Source: Streptococcus cristatus (GTDB lineage: Bacteria; Bacillota; Bacilli; Lactobacillales; Streptococcaceae). From it: DNA of 64,000 nt. Positions 43,501 through 53,429 of the stretch are shown piece by piece. Position numbers and translations under genes: made by a program. How positions within the stretch are numbered: position 1 is the stretch's first letter; each line of letters begins with the position of its first letter. The notes under the pieces are model-generated. The model had not been told where the DNA came from. It saw nothing but the letters and a program-made list of their open reading frames with translations, and did not search any database. The DNA is taken from the NCBI RefSeq assembly GCF_008369405.1, contig NZ_VSJJ01000004.1, positions 94,303 to 158,302 on the forward strand. Reading direction: 5' to 3'.

Positions 43501-45906
43501 GTGAAAATTGCCAAGATTATTGTCGATGTTCCTCTGATGCAGACGGACAAACCATACAGCTATGCGGTTCCAGAGGAGTTTTCTGGGATGCTAGAAGCTG
43601 GGATGCGGGTGCATGTGCCTTTTGGTAAGGGCGGGCGTTTGATTCAAGGGCTTATTGTTGGCTTGGCGGATGAGGAAGCTGAAGATCTGGCAGGACATGT
43701 TGGAGAATTGAAAGATATTGCAGAAGTTCTGGACTTTAGACCGGTTCTCAATGCGGAGCAGCTCTGGTTGGCTGACCAGTTGCGCCAGTCTGTCTTTTCC
43801 TATAAAATTTCCATCCTGAAAGCCATGTTGCCGAGTCTTCTTAATTCCAGCTACGACAAGTTACTTTATCCAACGGAGAAGCTTTCTTTTAAGGAGCGGC
43901 AGTCCATTTTTGATCAGGAAGCTAGTCTTCGTTTTTCTGATTTGGATAAGAAAAGTCAGTCTAAGCTTATGCGGTTGACTCAGGCTGGTAAGATTCGCTT
44001 GGAATACCAAGCGACGGACCGTAAGCATATTAAGACAGAAACTTGGTATCATGTGAACAGAGAGAAATTGACTCAGTTCCTGCCATCTGCCCGAGCGAAA
44101 AAGCAGCAGGAACTGCAGGCATTTCTGCTGGAAAATCCGCAATCAGGTCGCCTCAAAGACTTACGCAAGCTCTTTTCGCCTGCAGTGGTCAACATTTTCT
44201 TAGAAAAGGAGCTTCTTCACACAGAGGAGAGAGAGGTCAGCCGGTCTGCGGCGCATTTCCAAAAGGAGCGACAGGATAAAAAGCTGGTTCTCAATGCGGA
44301 GCAAGCAATCGCGGTCGCTGCGATTTGTGAAAAAATCGGTAAAAAAAAGGCTCAACCCGTTTTGCTAGAAGGAGTGACGGGGAGTGGCAAGACCGAGGTT
44401 TATCTCAAGGTGATTGAGGAAGCTCTGGTTCAGGGCAAGACGGCAATTATGTTGGTTCCGGAAATTTCTTTGACTCCTCAGGTGACTGACCGTTTTATCT
44501 CGCGCTTTGGCGACAAGGTGGCTATTTTGCATTCAGGCCTATCTGACGGTGAGAAGTACGATGAGTGGCGCAAGGTGGAGCGGGGAGAAGCTCAGGTCGT
44601 TGTCGGTGCGCGTTCGGCCATCTTCGCTCCGCTGACAAATATCGGAGCCATCATCATTGACGAGGAACATGAGTCCTCCTACAAGCAGGATTCCAATCCT
44701 CGCTACCATGCCAGAGAAGTGGCTCTCCTGCGAGCTCAGTACAATCAAGCTGTATTGGTGTTGGGTTCGGCGACTCCGAGTTTGGAAAGTAGAGCCAGAG
44801 CCAGCCGTGGCGTCTATGACTTTTTACAGCTGACCAGGCGGGCTAACCCACTGGCGCAGATTCCTCAGGTTCAAGTGGTGGATTTTCGAGATTACATTGG
44901 GCAAAATGAAGCTAGTAATTTTACTCCTGTTCTCTTAGAAGCTATTCAGGATCGTCTGGAGAAAGGTGAGCAGACGGTTCTTATGCTCAACAGGCGAGGC
45001 TATTCCAGCTTTGTCATGTGTCGAGAATGCGGTACGGTGGACACCTGTCCCAACTGTGATATTTCCCTGACCCTGCATATGGATACCAAGACCATGAACT
45101 GCCATTACTGTGGCTTTACCAAGGACATTCCACAAGCCTGTCCTAATTGTGCCAGTCGCAGCATTCGCTATTATGGTACGGGGACGCAGAAGGCCTATGA
45201 TGAGCTGACGACTCTCTTTCCAGATGCTCACATTCTGCGGATGGATGTGGATACGACCCGTAAAAAGGGGAGTCACGAAGAAATCCTAGAGGCCTTTGGT
45301 CAGGGGCAGGCAGATATTCTGCTGGGAACTCAGATGATTGCCAAGGGACTGGATTTTCCTAATGTGACCTTGGTCGGTGTTCTCAATGCGGATACAGCTC
45401 TGAATCTGCCAGATTTTCGCTCTTCAGAGCGGACTTTTCAGCTGCTGACTCAGGTAGCAGGTCGGGCAGGTCGGGCAGAAAAAGCAGGACAAGTCTTTAT
45501 CCAGTCTTACAATCCTCATCACTATGCCATTGACTTTGCCAGAAAGCAGGACTACGAAGGTTTCTACGCTTATGAAATGGGGATTCGTCGGCAGTTGGGC
45601 TATCCGCCGTATTACTATACAGTCGGTCTGACCCTATCCCACAAGGATGAGGAAACAGTAGTCAAGAAATCTTACCAAGTCATGGATATTTTACGGAGTG
45701 GCCTGTCGGACAAGGTGCAAATTTTGGGTCCCACACCCAAACCCATTGCCCGAACCCACAATCTCTACCACTATCAGATTTTACTTAAGTATCGCTTTGA
45801 GGATGACCTGCAACTCACGCTCAATAAGGTATTGGAGTTAACGCAGCAAGCGGAAAACAAGGACCTGCGGCTCAGTATTGATAACGAGCCCCAGAATTTT
45901 ATCTGA
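43501..45906 (+). CDS. priA: Primosomal protein N', replication restart helicase
   Basis: 801 residues from GTG. 3' DNA-binding domain (KIAKIIVDVPLMQTDKPYSY), Walker A GVTGSGKTEVY, DEEH box (IIIDEEHESSYKQD), zinc-binding Cys pairs (CRECGTVDTCPNC, CHYCG, CPNC), helicase motif VAGRAGRAEK. Restarts stalled forks by loading DnaB. Start supported by GAGGTGAGAGT before GTG. Confidence 0.95.
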   Translation: MKIAKIIVDVPLMQTDKPYSYAVPEEFSGMLEAGMRVHVPFGKGGRLIQGLIVGLADEEAEDLAGHVGELKDIAEVLDFRPVLNAEQLWLADQLRQSVFSYKISILKAMLPSLLNSSYDKLLYPTEKLSFKERQSIFDQEASLRFSDLDKKSQSKLMRLTQAGKIRLEYQATDRKHIKTETWYHVNREKLTQFLPSARAKKQQELQAFLLENPQSGRLKDLRKLFSPAVVNIFLEKELLHTEEREVSRSAAHFQKERQDKKLVLNAEQAIAVAAICEKIGKKKAQPVLLEGVTGSGKTEVYLKVIEEALVQGKTAIMLVPEISLTPQVTDRFISRFGDKVAILHSGLSDGEKYDEWRKVERGEAQVVVGARSAIFAPLTNIGAIIIDEEHESSYKQDSNPRYHAREVALLRAQYNQAVLVLGSATPSLESRARASRGVYDFLQLTRRANPLAQIPQVQVVDFRDYIGQNEASNFTPVLLEAIQDRLEKGEQTVLMLNRRGYSSFVMCRECGTVDTCPNCDISLTLHMDTKTMNCHYCGFTKDIPQACPNCASRSIRYYGTGTQKAYDELTTLFPDAHILRMDVDTTRKKGSHEEILEAFGQGQADILLGTQMIAKGLDFPNVTLVGVLNADTALNLPDFRSSERTFQLLTQVAGRAGRAEKAGQVFIQSYNPHHYAIDFARKQDYEGFYAYEMGIRRQLGYPPYYYTVGLTLSHKDEETVVKKSYQVMDILRSGLSDKVQILGPTPKPIARTHNLYHYQILLKYRFEDDLQLTLNKVLELTQQAENKDLRLSIDNEPQNFI

Positions 45907-46006
45907 TGGCAAAAGTGAGCGAGAGCTGTCAGCTTTGCTCGCTTTTTTGATATAATAGAAAGAAAAACAGTCGCATCTGACGGGATTCTGCGACAGATTT
46001 GAGGAA

Positions 46007-46945
46007 ATGACAGTGAAATTAATTTTTATGGGAACGCCTGACTTTTCAGCAACGGTCTTAAAAGGCCTGTTGGAGAGCGAACAATATGACATTTTAGCGG
46101 TGGTTACTCAACCAGACCGAGCGGTGGGTCGCAAAAAGGAAATCCGCATGACACCAGTCAAGGAAGTGGCTTTAGCTAATGACTTGCCAGTTTACCAACC
46201 AGAAAAGTTAGCTAAAAGCGCGGACTTGGAAGAGATTATGAACTTGGGAGCTGACGGCATCGTGACAGCAGCCTTTGGACAATTTCTGCCTAGCCGTTTG
46301 CTGGATAGCGTTAACTTCGCAGTGAATGTCCATGCCTCTCTCTTGCCCAAATACCGTGGCGGAGCGCCCATTCATTATGCTTTGATAAATGGCGATGAAG
46401 AAGCTGGTGTGACTATTATGGAGATGGTCAAAGAGATGGATGCTGGTGATATGATTGCCAGTCGAGCGATAGCCATTGAAGAGTCTGATAATGTCGGAAC
46501 TCTCTTTGAAAAACTAGCTGTGATTGGCCGCGATCTTCTTTTAGAAGTCTTGCCAGCCTATGTAGCGGGAGAGATTCAAGCCCAGCCTCAGGATCCAGAT
46601 CTGGTGACTTTTTCACCAAATATCAGCCCAGATCAAGAGCGGATTGATTGGACAAAGACCAGTCGCCAGATTTTCAATCAGGTTCGGGGCATGAATCCTT
46701 GGCCGGTGGCCCATACCCTGCTAGCTGGTCAGCGCTTCAAGATTTACGAAGTTAGCCAAGCGGAAGGCAGTGGTCGTCCGGGTGAAATCCTGACGATCAG
46801 CAAAAAAGAATTAGTCGTCGCAGCGGGTCAGGGAGCCCTTTCTCTAAAGACGGTGCAGCCATTCGGCAAGCCCAAGATGGGCATCAAGGACTTTCTCAAC
46901 GGTCTGGGTCGGAGTTTAGCAGTAGGTGATGAATTTGGAAAGTAA
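46007..46945 (+). CDS. fmt: Methionyl-tRNA formyltransferase
   Basis: 312 residues. [17 protein letters not shown] start, folate-binding [17 protein letters not shown] with catalytic Asn/His, and C-terminal tRNA-binding domain ([13 protein letters not shown]). Formylates Met-tRNAi. Overlaps rsmB by 17 bp. A TATAAT box near 45952 may be a local promoter. Confidence 0.95.
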   Translation: MTVKLIFMGTPDFSATVLKGLLESEQYDILAVVTQPDRAVGRKKEIRMTPVKEVALANDLPVYQPEKLAKSADLEEIMNLGADGIVTAAFGQFLPSRLLDSVNFAVNVHASLLPKYRGGAPIHYALINGDEEAGVTIMEMVKEMDAGDMIASRAIAIEESDNVGTLFEKLAVIGRDLLLEVLPAYVAGEIQAQPQDPDLVTFSPNISPDQERIDWTKTSRQIFNQVRGMNPWPVAHTLLAGQRFKIYEVSQAEGSGRPGEILTISKKELVVAAGQGALSLKTVQPFGKPKMGIKDFLNGLGRSLAVGDEFGK

Positions 46946-48251
46946 GCAAAAAAGAGCCCGCAAGCTTGCTCTGGAAATTCTGGAAGAAGTCTTTGAAGAG
47001 GGCGCTTATTCCAATATTGCCCTCAATAAGGTGCTGAAACAGAGTGCCCTCAGTTCAGCTGATAGAAGCTTGGTTACGGAGCTGGTCTATGGAACGGTCG
47101 CTCGCAAAATTAGTCTGGAATGGCAGCTGGCTCATTGGGTGGAGGACAGAGATAAGCTGGATGCTTGGCTTTATATCCTGCTTGAGCTCAGCCTCTATCA
47201 GATGCTCTATCTGGATAAAATCCCCCAGCATGCTGTTGTCAATGAAGCTGTTGAGATTGCAAAAGGCCGCAAGCGTGGCAGTGAAAAATACGTCAATGCC
47301 ATCCTGCGGAAGATCGAGCGGGAAGGTGCAGCTGATCCGGCCACTATCAACCGCAAGAACAAGCGCTACTCAGTCCAGTATTCTCTGCCGGTCTGGCTAG
47401 TCAAGGTTTTGATTGACGAATACGGGGAAGAACGTGCGGAAGCTATTTTTGAAAGCCTCTTTGAACGCAACAAGGCCAGCATTCGAGTGACGGATTTGGC
47501 TCGAAAGGAAGAAATTAAAGCAGTTTTGGGTGCGGACGATTCGCTCTTGGCTTCTTCAGCCTTGGTCAAGAAACAAGGCCATTTTGCTGGTCATGAGTTC
47601 TTTGAAAAAGGCCTGATTACTATTCAAGACGAGTCAAGCCAGCTGGTTGCTCCGACCTTGCAGATTGAAGGGCATGAACATATTCTGGATGCCTGCAGTG
47701 CGCCGGGTGGCAAAGCTGTGCACATGGCTTCCTATCTGACGACTGGTCAGATTACAGCCTTGGATCTTTACGACCATAAGCTGGACTTGATTCGTCAAAA
47801 TGCAGATCGTCTAGGCTTAGCAGATAAAATTACAACTCAAAAGCTGGATGCGACCAAGGTATTTGAGACTTTTGGACCAGATGCTTTTGATAAAATCCTA
47901 GTGGACGCTCCCTGCTCTGGAATCGGCTTGATTCGTCGCAAACCAGACATTAAGTACAATAAAGAAAATGCAGATTTTGAAAATTTACAAAAAATTCAGC
48001 TGGATATATTAGACAGAGTTTGTCAAAGTCTACGTAAAGGTGGTATAATAACTTATAGTACTTGCACGATTGTGTCTGTAGAGAATTTTGAAGTGGTTAA
48101 GAAATTTCTAGAAAGACATCCAAATTTTGAGCAAGTTAGACTAGAACATGAAAGAGAAGATATCGTGAAAGACGGCTGTATCTTGATTACGCCGGAATTA
48201 TACGGAAGCGATGGATTTTTTATCAGTCAATTTAGGAAGATATCGGACTAA
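46929..48251 (+). CDS. rsmB: 16S rRNA m5C967 methyltransferase
   Basis: 440 residues: NusB-like N-terminal domain ([20 protein letters not shown]), SAM motif [11 protein letters not shown], catalytic motifs [15 protein letters not shown] and STCTI with the nucleophilic Cys. ATG 46929 preferred; GTG 46926 is adjacent. Overlaps fmt and is followed 18 bp later by stp, a conserved Firmicute arrangement. Confidence 0.94.
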   Translation: MNLESKQKRARKLALEILEEVFEEGAYSNIALNKVLKQSALSSADRSLVTELVYGTVARKISLEWQLAHWVEDRDKLDAWLYILLELSLYQMLYLDKIPQHAVVNEAVEIAKGRKRGSEKYVNAILRKIEREGAADPATINRKNKRYSVQYSLPVWLVKVLIDEYGEERAEAIFESLFERNKASIRVTDLARKEEIKAVLGADDSLLASSALVKKQGHFAGHEFFEKGLITIQDESSQLVAPTLQIEGHEHILDACSAPGGKAVHMASYLTTGQITALDLYDHKLDLIRQNADRLGLADKITTQKLDATKVFETFGPDAFDKILVDAPCSGIGLIRRKPDIKYNKENADFENLQKIQLDILDRVCQSLRKGGIITYSTCTIVSVENFEVVKKFLERHPNFEQVRLEHEREDIVKDGCILITPELYGSDGFFISQFRKISD

Positions 48252-48269
48252 GAGGAGGAAACTGACAGT

Positions 48270-49010
48270 ATGGAAATTTCAATATTAACAGATGTTGGTC
48301 AAAAGCGGACAAATAATCAAGATTATGCCAATCTTTTTGTAAATCGGGCTGGCAAGACCATGATTATCTTGGCTGATGGTATGGGTGGTCACAGAGCTGG
48401 TAACATTGCCAGCGAAATGGCTGTAACAGACCTGGGTGCTGCATGGGTTGATACTCAGATTGACTCAGTGAACCAAGTCCGTGAATGGTTTGCAGAGCAT
48501 TTGGAACAAGAAAATCAGCGGATCCATCAATTTGGTCAGGACGAAGAATACAAGGGCATGGGCACGACGCTAGAGGCCTTAGCCATTATTGATAATCAAG
48601 CTATCTATGCTCATATTGGTGATTCTCGCATTGGCTTGATTCGTGGTGAGGAATATAGCCAATTAACCAGTGACCATTCACTTGTTAATGCTTTGCTCAA
48701 GGCTGGACAGATTACACAAGAAGAGGCGGAACGCCATCCGCAGAAAAATATTATTACTCAATCTATCGGTCAAAAAGATGAAGTGCAGCCTGACTACGGC
48801 ATGATCACGTTAGAAGATGGTGATTACCTTCTGCTTAACAGTGACGGTCTGACTAATATGATTTCAGACAGCGAAATTTATGATATTGTCACCAGCGACA
48901 TCAGCCTGTCTGAAAAAACTGAAACCTTAATTCGCTTTGCCAACAATGCTGGAGGACTGGATAACATCACAGTTGCTCTGGTTCGTTTTGACAAGGAGGA
49001 GCAGGAATGA
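48270..49010 (+). CDS. stp: PPM Ser/Thr protein phosphatase Stp1/PhpP
   Basis: 246 residues. PPM metal-binding motifs: [49 protein letters not shown], and [10 protein letters not shown]. Dephosphorylates StkP and its substrates. Stop and next start overlap (ATGA), giving fixed phosphatase/kinase stoichiometry. Confidence 0.95.
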   Translation: MEISILTDVGQKRTNNQDYANLFVNRAGKTMIILADGMGGHRAGNIASEMAVTDLGAAWVDTQIDSVNQVREWFAEHLEQENQRIHQFGQDEEYKGMGTTLEALAIIDNQAIYAHIGDSRIGLIRGEEYSQLTSDHSLVNALLKAGQITQEEAERHPQKNIITQSIGQKDEVQPDYGMITLEDGDYLLLNSDGLTNMISDSEIYDIVTSDISLSEKTETLIRFANNAGGLDNITVALVRFDKEEQE

Positions 49011-50881
49011 TTCAAATCGGCAAGATCTTTGCCGGGCGATATAAAATCATCAAGCAGATTGGCCGTGGAGGTATGGCCGATGTCTATCTGGCACGAGACC
49101 TGATACTTGATGGCGAGGAAGTTGCTGTAAAGGTTCTTAGAACCAATTATCAGACAGATCCGATTGCAGTTGCCCGCTTCCAGAGAGAAGCCAAAGCGAT
49201 GGCGGACTTGGATCATCCTTACATTGTCCGGATTTCCGATATTGGAGAAGAAGATGGCCAGCAGTATCTGGCTATGGAATACGTGTCTGGGCTTGACCTC
49301 AAACGCTATATCAAAGAAAATTCTCCACTTTCAAATGAAGAAGCAGTCCGAATCATGGGACAAATCCTACTAGCTATGCGTTTAGCGCATACACGTGGGA
49401 TTGTCCACCGTGACTTAAAACCCCAAAACGTTCTCTTGACGCCAGATGGCAATGCTAAGGTAACAGACTTCGGAATTGCCGTGGCATTTGCAGAGACCAG
49501 CCTGACCCAGACCAATTCGATGTTGGGGTCAGTGCATTATCTTTCACCAGAACAGGCGCGTGGCTCTAAAGCAACTGTGCAGAGCGATATTTATGCCATG
49601 GGGATTATTTTCTACGAGATGCTGACAGGGCATATCCCTTACGACGGAGATAGTGCTGTAACAATTGCTTTGCAGCATTTCCAAAAGCCCCTGCCGTCAA
49701 TCATCGCAGAAAATTCGAATGTCCCTCAGGCCTTGGAAAATGTGGTCATTAAGGCGACGGCTAAAAAGCTGAGTGATCGCTATCAGTCCGTTGCGGAGAT
49801 GTATGTTGACTTGTCTAGCAGCTTATCCTATGACCGCCGAAATGAAAAGAAACTGGTCTTTGATGATGGAGCCAAGGCAGATACTAAAACTCTGCCAAAA
49901 GTTCCTCCGGTTCCTCAGTCAGCTCCAAGCCCTGTCGCAGAAGCAGTGGCGCCTAAAGTTGCGGCTGATGTGAAGAGAGAGGCTCCCGTTTTGAAGGCTC
50001 CAGTCAAGAAGCCGAAAAAACGCCATTTGAGAGCTAGATACAAGGTTATGTTCTTAGCCATTCTCTTGGTTTTTGCAGCCTTCTTCTTCTTGCTCTATAA
50101 AAGTCCTGCCAATACTACGGTACCAGATGTAGCAGGTCAAACAGTGGCGGAAGCCCGTTCGACCATTACTGCTAAAGGCCTCGAAGTAGGGGAAATCAAA
50201 GAAGACTACAGTGACAATGTGGCAGAAGGCAAGGTCATCAAGACAGATCCGCCAGTAAATAGCCAGCGTCGGGAAAATAGTAAAGTGGATTTGATTGTCT
50301 CTAAAGGCTCAAAAACCTTTACGGTAGAAAACTATGTTGGTCAAAAATCTTCTGAAGCGGTCGAACATCTGAAGAGCACCTACAATATCCCTGAAAAGCT
50401 AATCAAGATTGTAGAAGAAGAGAATTCTGATGTTGAAGAGGGAGTTGTTATCAGCCAGACACCGGCTGCAGGTTCTTCTTACGATGTGACATCAAACAAA
50501 CAGATTACCCTGACAGTGGCTAAAACGGTGACTAGGGTTGAAATGCCAGACTTCGGTCATCTCCAAGTTTCCTATGCCTATGCACGGGCTTATCTGATGG
50601 AGATGGGAATTTCTGCGTCTCGAATTGAGCGTGTTATCGATCGTTCTGTAGAGTCAAGTCAAGCTGATTTGGTGACATCCCAGTCTCCAGCAGCTGGACA
50701 AAGTATCAAATTGAAATCAAATACCAAGATTACTTTCTACGTAACAGATGGCACAGTCACTAGCTCTTCTAGTTCAAGTGAGCGAACACAACCATCATCC
50801 TCTTCAAGCAGCACGAGTGAGGAGGAAAGTCACTCGAGCTCTTCGAGCAGCTCTACAACCGCATCGACGAGCCATCAGTGA
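49007..50881 (+). CDS. stkP: PASTA-domain Ser/Thr protein kinase StkP/PknB
   Basis: 624 residues. Kinase domain 1-275 ([14 protein letters not shown], catalytic [15 protein letters not shown], activation loop TQTNSMLGS), basic juxtamembrane linker, TM helix about 348-366, three PASTA repeats (about 370-435, 436-505, 506-575), and an unusual Ser-rich tail (about 580-620). Senses cell-wall fragments and coordinates division and wall synthesis. The tail is beyond the PASTA core and of unknown use. Confidence 0.95.
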   Translation: MIQIGKIFAGRYKIIKQIGRGGMADVYLARDLILDGEEVAVKVLRTNYQTDPIAVARFQREAKAMADLDHPYIVRISDIGEEDGQQYLAMEYVSGLDLKRYIKENSPLSNEEAVRIMGQILLAMRLAHTRGIVHRDLKPQNVLLTPDGNAKVTDFGIAVAFAETSLTQTNSMLGSVHYLSPEQARGSKATVQSDIYAMGIIFYEMLTGHIPYDGDSAVTIALQHFQKPLPSIIAENSNVPQALENVVIKATAKKLSDRYQSVAEMYVDLSSSLSYDRRNEKKLVFDDGAKADTKTLPKVPPVPQSAPSPVAEAVAPKVAADVKREAPVLKAPVKKPKKRHLRARYKVMFLAILLVFAAFFFLLYKSPANTTVPDVAGQTVAEARSTITAKGLEVGEIKEDYSDNVAEGKVIKTDPPVNSQRRENSKVDLIVSKGSKTFTVENYVGQKSSEAVEHLKSTYNIPEKLIKIVEEENSDVEEGVVISQTPAAGSSYDVTSNKQITLTVAKTVTRVEMPDFGHLQVSYAYARAYLMEMGISASRIERVIDRSVESSQADLVTSQSPAAGQSIKLKSNTKITFYVTDGTVTSSSSSSERTQPSSSSSSTSEEESHSSSSSSSTTASTSHQ

Positions 50882-50947
50882 GGCAGCTAGTTGCAGAGAT
50901 CTTATCGAGTCTATTTTAGGCTTTGTAGATAAATAAAAGCGTATCCC

Positions 50948-51023
50948 TTGATTTTCAAGGCAGACTATGCTATAATTATCTTAGTAAATATGAAAGAGAG
51001 GCGAGGAAATATCTTCGCCTCTT
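50948..51023 (+). promoter_or_regulatory. Promoter and leader hairpin of the rimP-nusA-infB operon
   Basis: TTGATT (50948-50953), 17-bp gap, TATAAT (50971-50976). About 20 bases later a hairpin AGAGGCGA / TCGCCTCT (50997-51004 with 51015-51022) ends immediately before the rimP ribosome site, so it could affect initiation. No T tract, so not a simple terminator. Confidence 0.6.
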
Positions 51024-51516
51024 GTCTGTGAGGAGGTGCAGTCTTATCGCAACGATTGTTGAATTAGTAAGAGAAGTCATTGAGCCAGCCATCCAAGAAC
51101 CTTATGAATTGGTGGATATTGAGTATGGAAAGATGGGCGGTGACCATGTTCTCAGTGTTTTTGTAGACAAGCCCGAGGGGATTACGGTCAACGATACAGC
51201 AGATTTGACCGATATTATCAGTCCTCTGTTGGACTCTATCAAGCCAGATCCTTTTCCTGACCAGTATTTTCTGGAGGTGACCAGTCCAGGCTTGGAGCGC
51301 CCGCTCAAGACCAAGGAAGCTGTGGCAGCTGCAGTCGGCAGTTATATCCATGTCAGCCTTTATAAGGCACTGGATAAAAACAAGGTTTTTGAAGGAACTC
51401 TACTTGGATTTGAAGATGATGTTTTGCTTATGGAATATATGGACAAAACACGCAAAAAAGAAGTTGAAATTCCATATAGTCTAGTGTCAAAAGCAAGATT
51501 GGCCGTTAAATTTTAA
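51022..51516 (+). CDS. rimP: Ribosome maturation factor RimP, start unclear
   Basis: About 157-164 residues: [67 protein letters not shown]. Needed for 30S maturation. The SD AGGAGGTG (51031-51038) lies inside the frame: in-frame TTG 51022 and GTG 51028 precede or overlap it, while the GTG within the SD (51036) is out of frame. Downstream, only ATC (51046) and ATT (51055) sit near proper spacing. The coordinates given are the longest frame; the true start may be non-canonical. Confidence 0.85.
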   Translation: MSVRRCSLIATIVELVREVIEPAIQEPYELVDIEYGKMGGDHVLSVFVDKPEGITVNDTADLTDIISPLLDSIKPDPFPDQYFLEVTSPGLERPLKTKEAVAAAVGSYIHVSLYKALDKNKVFEGTLLGFEDDVLLMEYMDKTRKKEVEIPYSLVSKARLAVKF

Positions 51517-51577
51517 TAACAAATCGCAATATTAATGAAGAAAGGAATACTTTTGTTTCGGCAAAAGTTACATGAAG

Positions 51578-52813
51578 ATGAGTAAAGAAATGCTAGAGGC
51601 CTTCCGTATTTTGGAAGAGGACAAAGGTATTAAAAAAGAAGATATTATCGAAGCAGTGACAGAATCTCTGCGCTCTGCTTATCGTCGTCGCTACGGTCAG
51701 GCAGACAGCGCATCCATTGAGTTTAATGAAAAAACAGGTGATTTCCGTGTCTATACTGTCCGCGAAGTCGTGGATGAGGTCTTTGACAGCCGCTTGGAAA
51801 TCAGCCTCAAAGATGCCTTGGCGATCAGTTCTGCCTATGAGCTAGGAGACAAGATCAAGTTTGAAGAAGCACCAGCTGAATTTGGCCGCGTAGCAGCTCA
51901 ATCTGCTAAGCAGACCATCATGGAAAAGATGCGCAAACAAACTCGTGCCATCACTTACAATACCTACAAAGAACATGAAAATGAAATCATGTCAGGAACA
52001 GTGGAGCGCTTTGATAATCGCTTTATCTATGTCAATCTGGGCACTATTGAAGCACAATTATCTAAGCAAGACCAGATTCCTGGTGAGGTCTTTGCCTCTC
52101 ATGACCGTATCGAGGTTTTTGTCTACAAAGTAGAAGACAATCCTCGTGGTGTCAATGTTTTCGTTAGCCGTAGTCATCCAGAAATGATCAAACGCTTGAT
52201 GGAGCAGGAAATCCCTGAAGTTTACGACGGAACTGTTGAAATCATGAGCGTGTCTCGTGAAGCGGGCGATCGAACCAAGGTAGCGGTTCGCAGCCACAAT
52301 CCAAACGTGGATGCGATCGGAACCATCGTCGGACGTGGTGGTGCCAATATCAAGAAGATTACCAGCAAATTCCACCCAGCCAAATATGATGCCAAAAGTG
52401 GCCGTATGATTCCGACTGAGGAAAATATCGATGTCATCGAATGGGTTGCCGATCCAGCCGAGTATATCTACAATGCCATTGCTCCAGCTGAGGTCGATCA
52501 AGTTATCTTCCATGCAGAAGACAACAAGCGAGCTTTGGTTGTTGTGCCAGATAATAAGCTTTCTCTGGCTATCGGCCGTCGTGGTCAAAACGTTCGCTTG
52601 GCAGCTCATTTGACTGGCTTTAGAATTGATATCAAGTCAGCCAGCGAATTTGAAGCAATGGAAGCGGCCAACGAGCTTGGTGGATTTGGCCAAGATTACG
52701 TACCAGCCGAAGTAGATGCTCCTTCAGCAGAATTTGAAGCGGAAGAGCTGAATGATACAGAAGTGGCAACTGAAATCGAACTCGAAGAAAGTGAAGCAGT
52801 AGCCGCAGAATAA
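51578..52813 (+). CDS. nusA: Transcription termination/antitermination factor NusA
   Basis: 411 residues: N-terminal RNAP-binding domain (MSKEMLEAFRILEEDKGIKK), S1 domain (ISGTVERF-like region near 130-200), KH domains (VGRGGANIKKITSKF, AIGRRGQNVRLAA), acidic tail. ATG 51578 fits the family start; ATG 51572 is also in frame and neither has a clear SD. Second gene of the operon. Confidence 0.95.
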   Translation: MSKEMLEAFRILEEDKGIKKEDIIEAVTESLRSAYRRRYGQADSASIEFNEKTGDFRVYTVREVVDEVFDSRLEISLKDALAISSAYELGDKIKFEEAPAEFGRVAAQSAKQTIMEKMRKQTRAITYNTYKEHENEIMSGTVERFDNRFIYVNLGTIEAQLSKQDQIPGEVFASHDRIEVFVYKVEDNPRGVNVFVSRSHPEMIKRLMEQEIPEVYDGTVEIMSVSREAGDRTKVAVRSHNPNVDAIGTIVGRGGANIKKITSKFHPAKYDAKSGRMIPTEENIDVIEWVADPAEYIYNAIAPAEVDQVIFHAEDNKRALVVVPDNKLSLAIGRRGQNVRLAAHLTGFRIDIKSASEFEAMEAANELGGFGQDYVPAEVDAPSAEFEAEELNDTEVATEIELEESEAVAAE

Positions 52814-52824
52814 GGGAGGCAGAT

Positions 52825-53121
52825 ATGGCAAAAACAAGAAAAATCCCTTTAAGAAAATCAGTTGTGTCAAATGAAGTGATTGACAAGCGTGATCTGTTGC
52901 GCATCGTCAAGAATAAAGAAGGTCAGGTCTTCATTGATCCGACAGGCAAGGCTAATGGGCGAGGTGCTTATATCAAGCTAGATAATGAAGAAGCTCAGCA
53001 GGCCAAGAAAAAACGGGTCTTTAATCGTAGTTTCAGTATGGAAGTAGAAGAAAGTTTCTACGACGAGCTGATTGCCTATGTCGATCACAAAGTCAAGAGA
53101 AGAGAGTTGGGTCTTGAATAA
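52825..53121 (+). CDS. rnpM: YlxR/RnpM RNA-binding protein
   Basis: 98 residues: RKIPLRKSVVSNEVIDKRDL, then GRGAYIKLDNEEAQQAKKKR, the YlxR fold with its basic patch; recently linked to RNase P modulation (RnpM). RBS GGGAGG. Overlaps the next gene by 8 bp. Confidence 0.92.
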   Translation: MAKTRKIPLRKSVVSNEVIDKRDLLRIVKNKEGQVFIDPTGKANGRGAYIKLDNEEAQQAKKKRVFNRSFSMEVEESFYDELIAYVDHKVKRRELGLE

Positions 53122-53413
53122 AGAAAAACTAGCAAACTTGCTGGGTTTGGCCCAGCGGGCTGGCCGCATCATTTCAGGAGAAGAATTGGTCATCAAAGCC
53201 ATCCAAGAAGGTAAGGTTCATCTGATCTTTCTAGCTGAGGATGCCGGACCAAATCTGACAAAAAAGATTACTGATAAAAGCCATTATTACAAGATAGAAG
53301 TGTCAACCGTGTTTTCAACACTGGAATTAAGCACTGCGATTGGCAAGGCTCGTAAAGTAGCTGCCGTCACAGATGCTGGTTTTATAAAGAAAATGAGGTC
53401 TCTTATGCAATAG
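53114..53413 (+). CDS. ylxQ: L7Ae-family RNA-binding protein YlxQ
   Basis: 99 residues from TTG 53114 ([17 protein letters not shown]). L7Ae/L30e fold: [42 protein letters not shown]-turn-binding protein of unclear partner. The earlier in-frame ATG lies inside rnpM; the TTG start with an 8-bp overlap fits family lengths. Confidence 0.88.
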   Translation: MNKEKLANLLGLAQRAGRIISGEELVIKAIQEGKVHLIFLAEDAGPNLTKKITDKSHYYKIEVSTVFSTLELSTAIGKARKVAAVTDAGFIKKMRSLMQ

Positions 53414-53429
53414 AAGAGGAGGACAAGAA

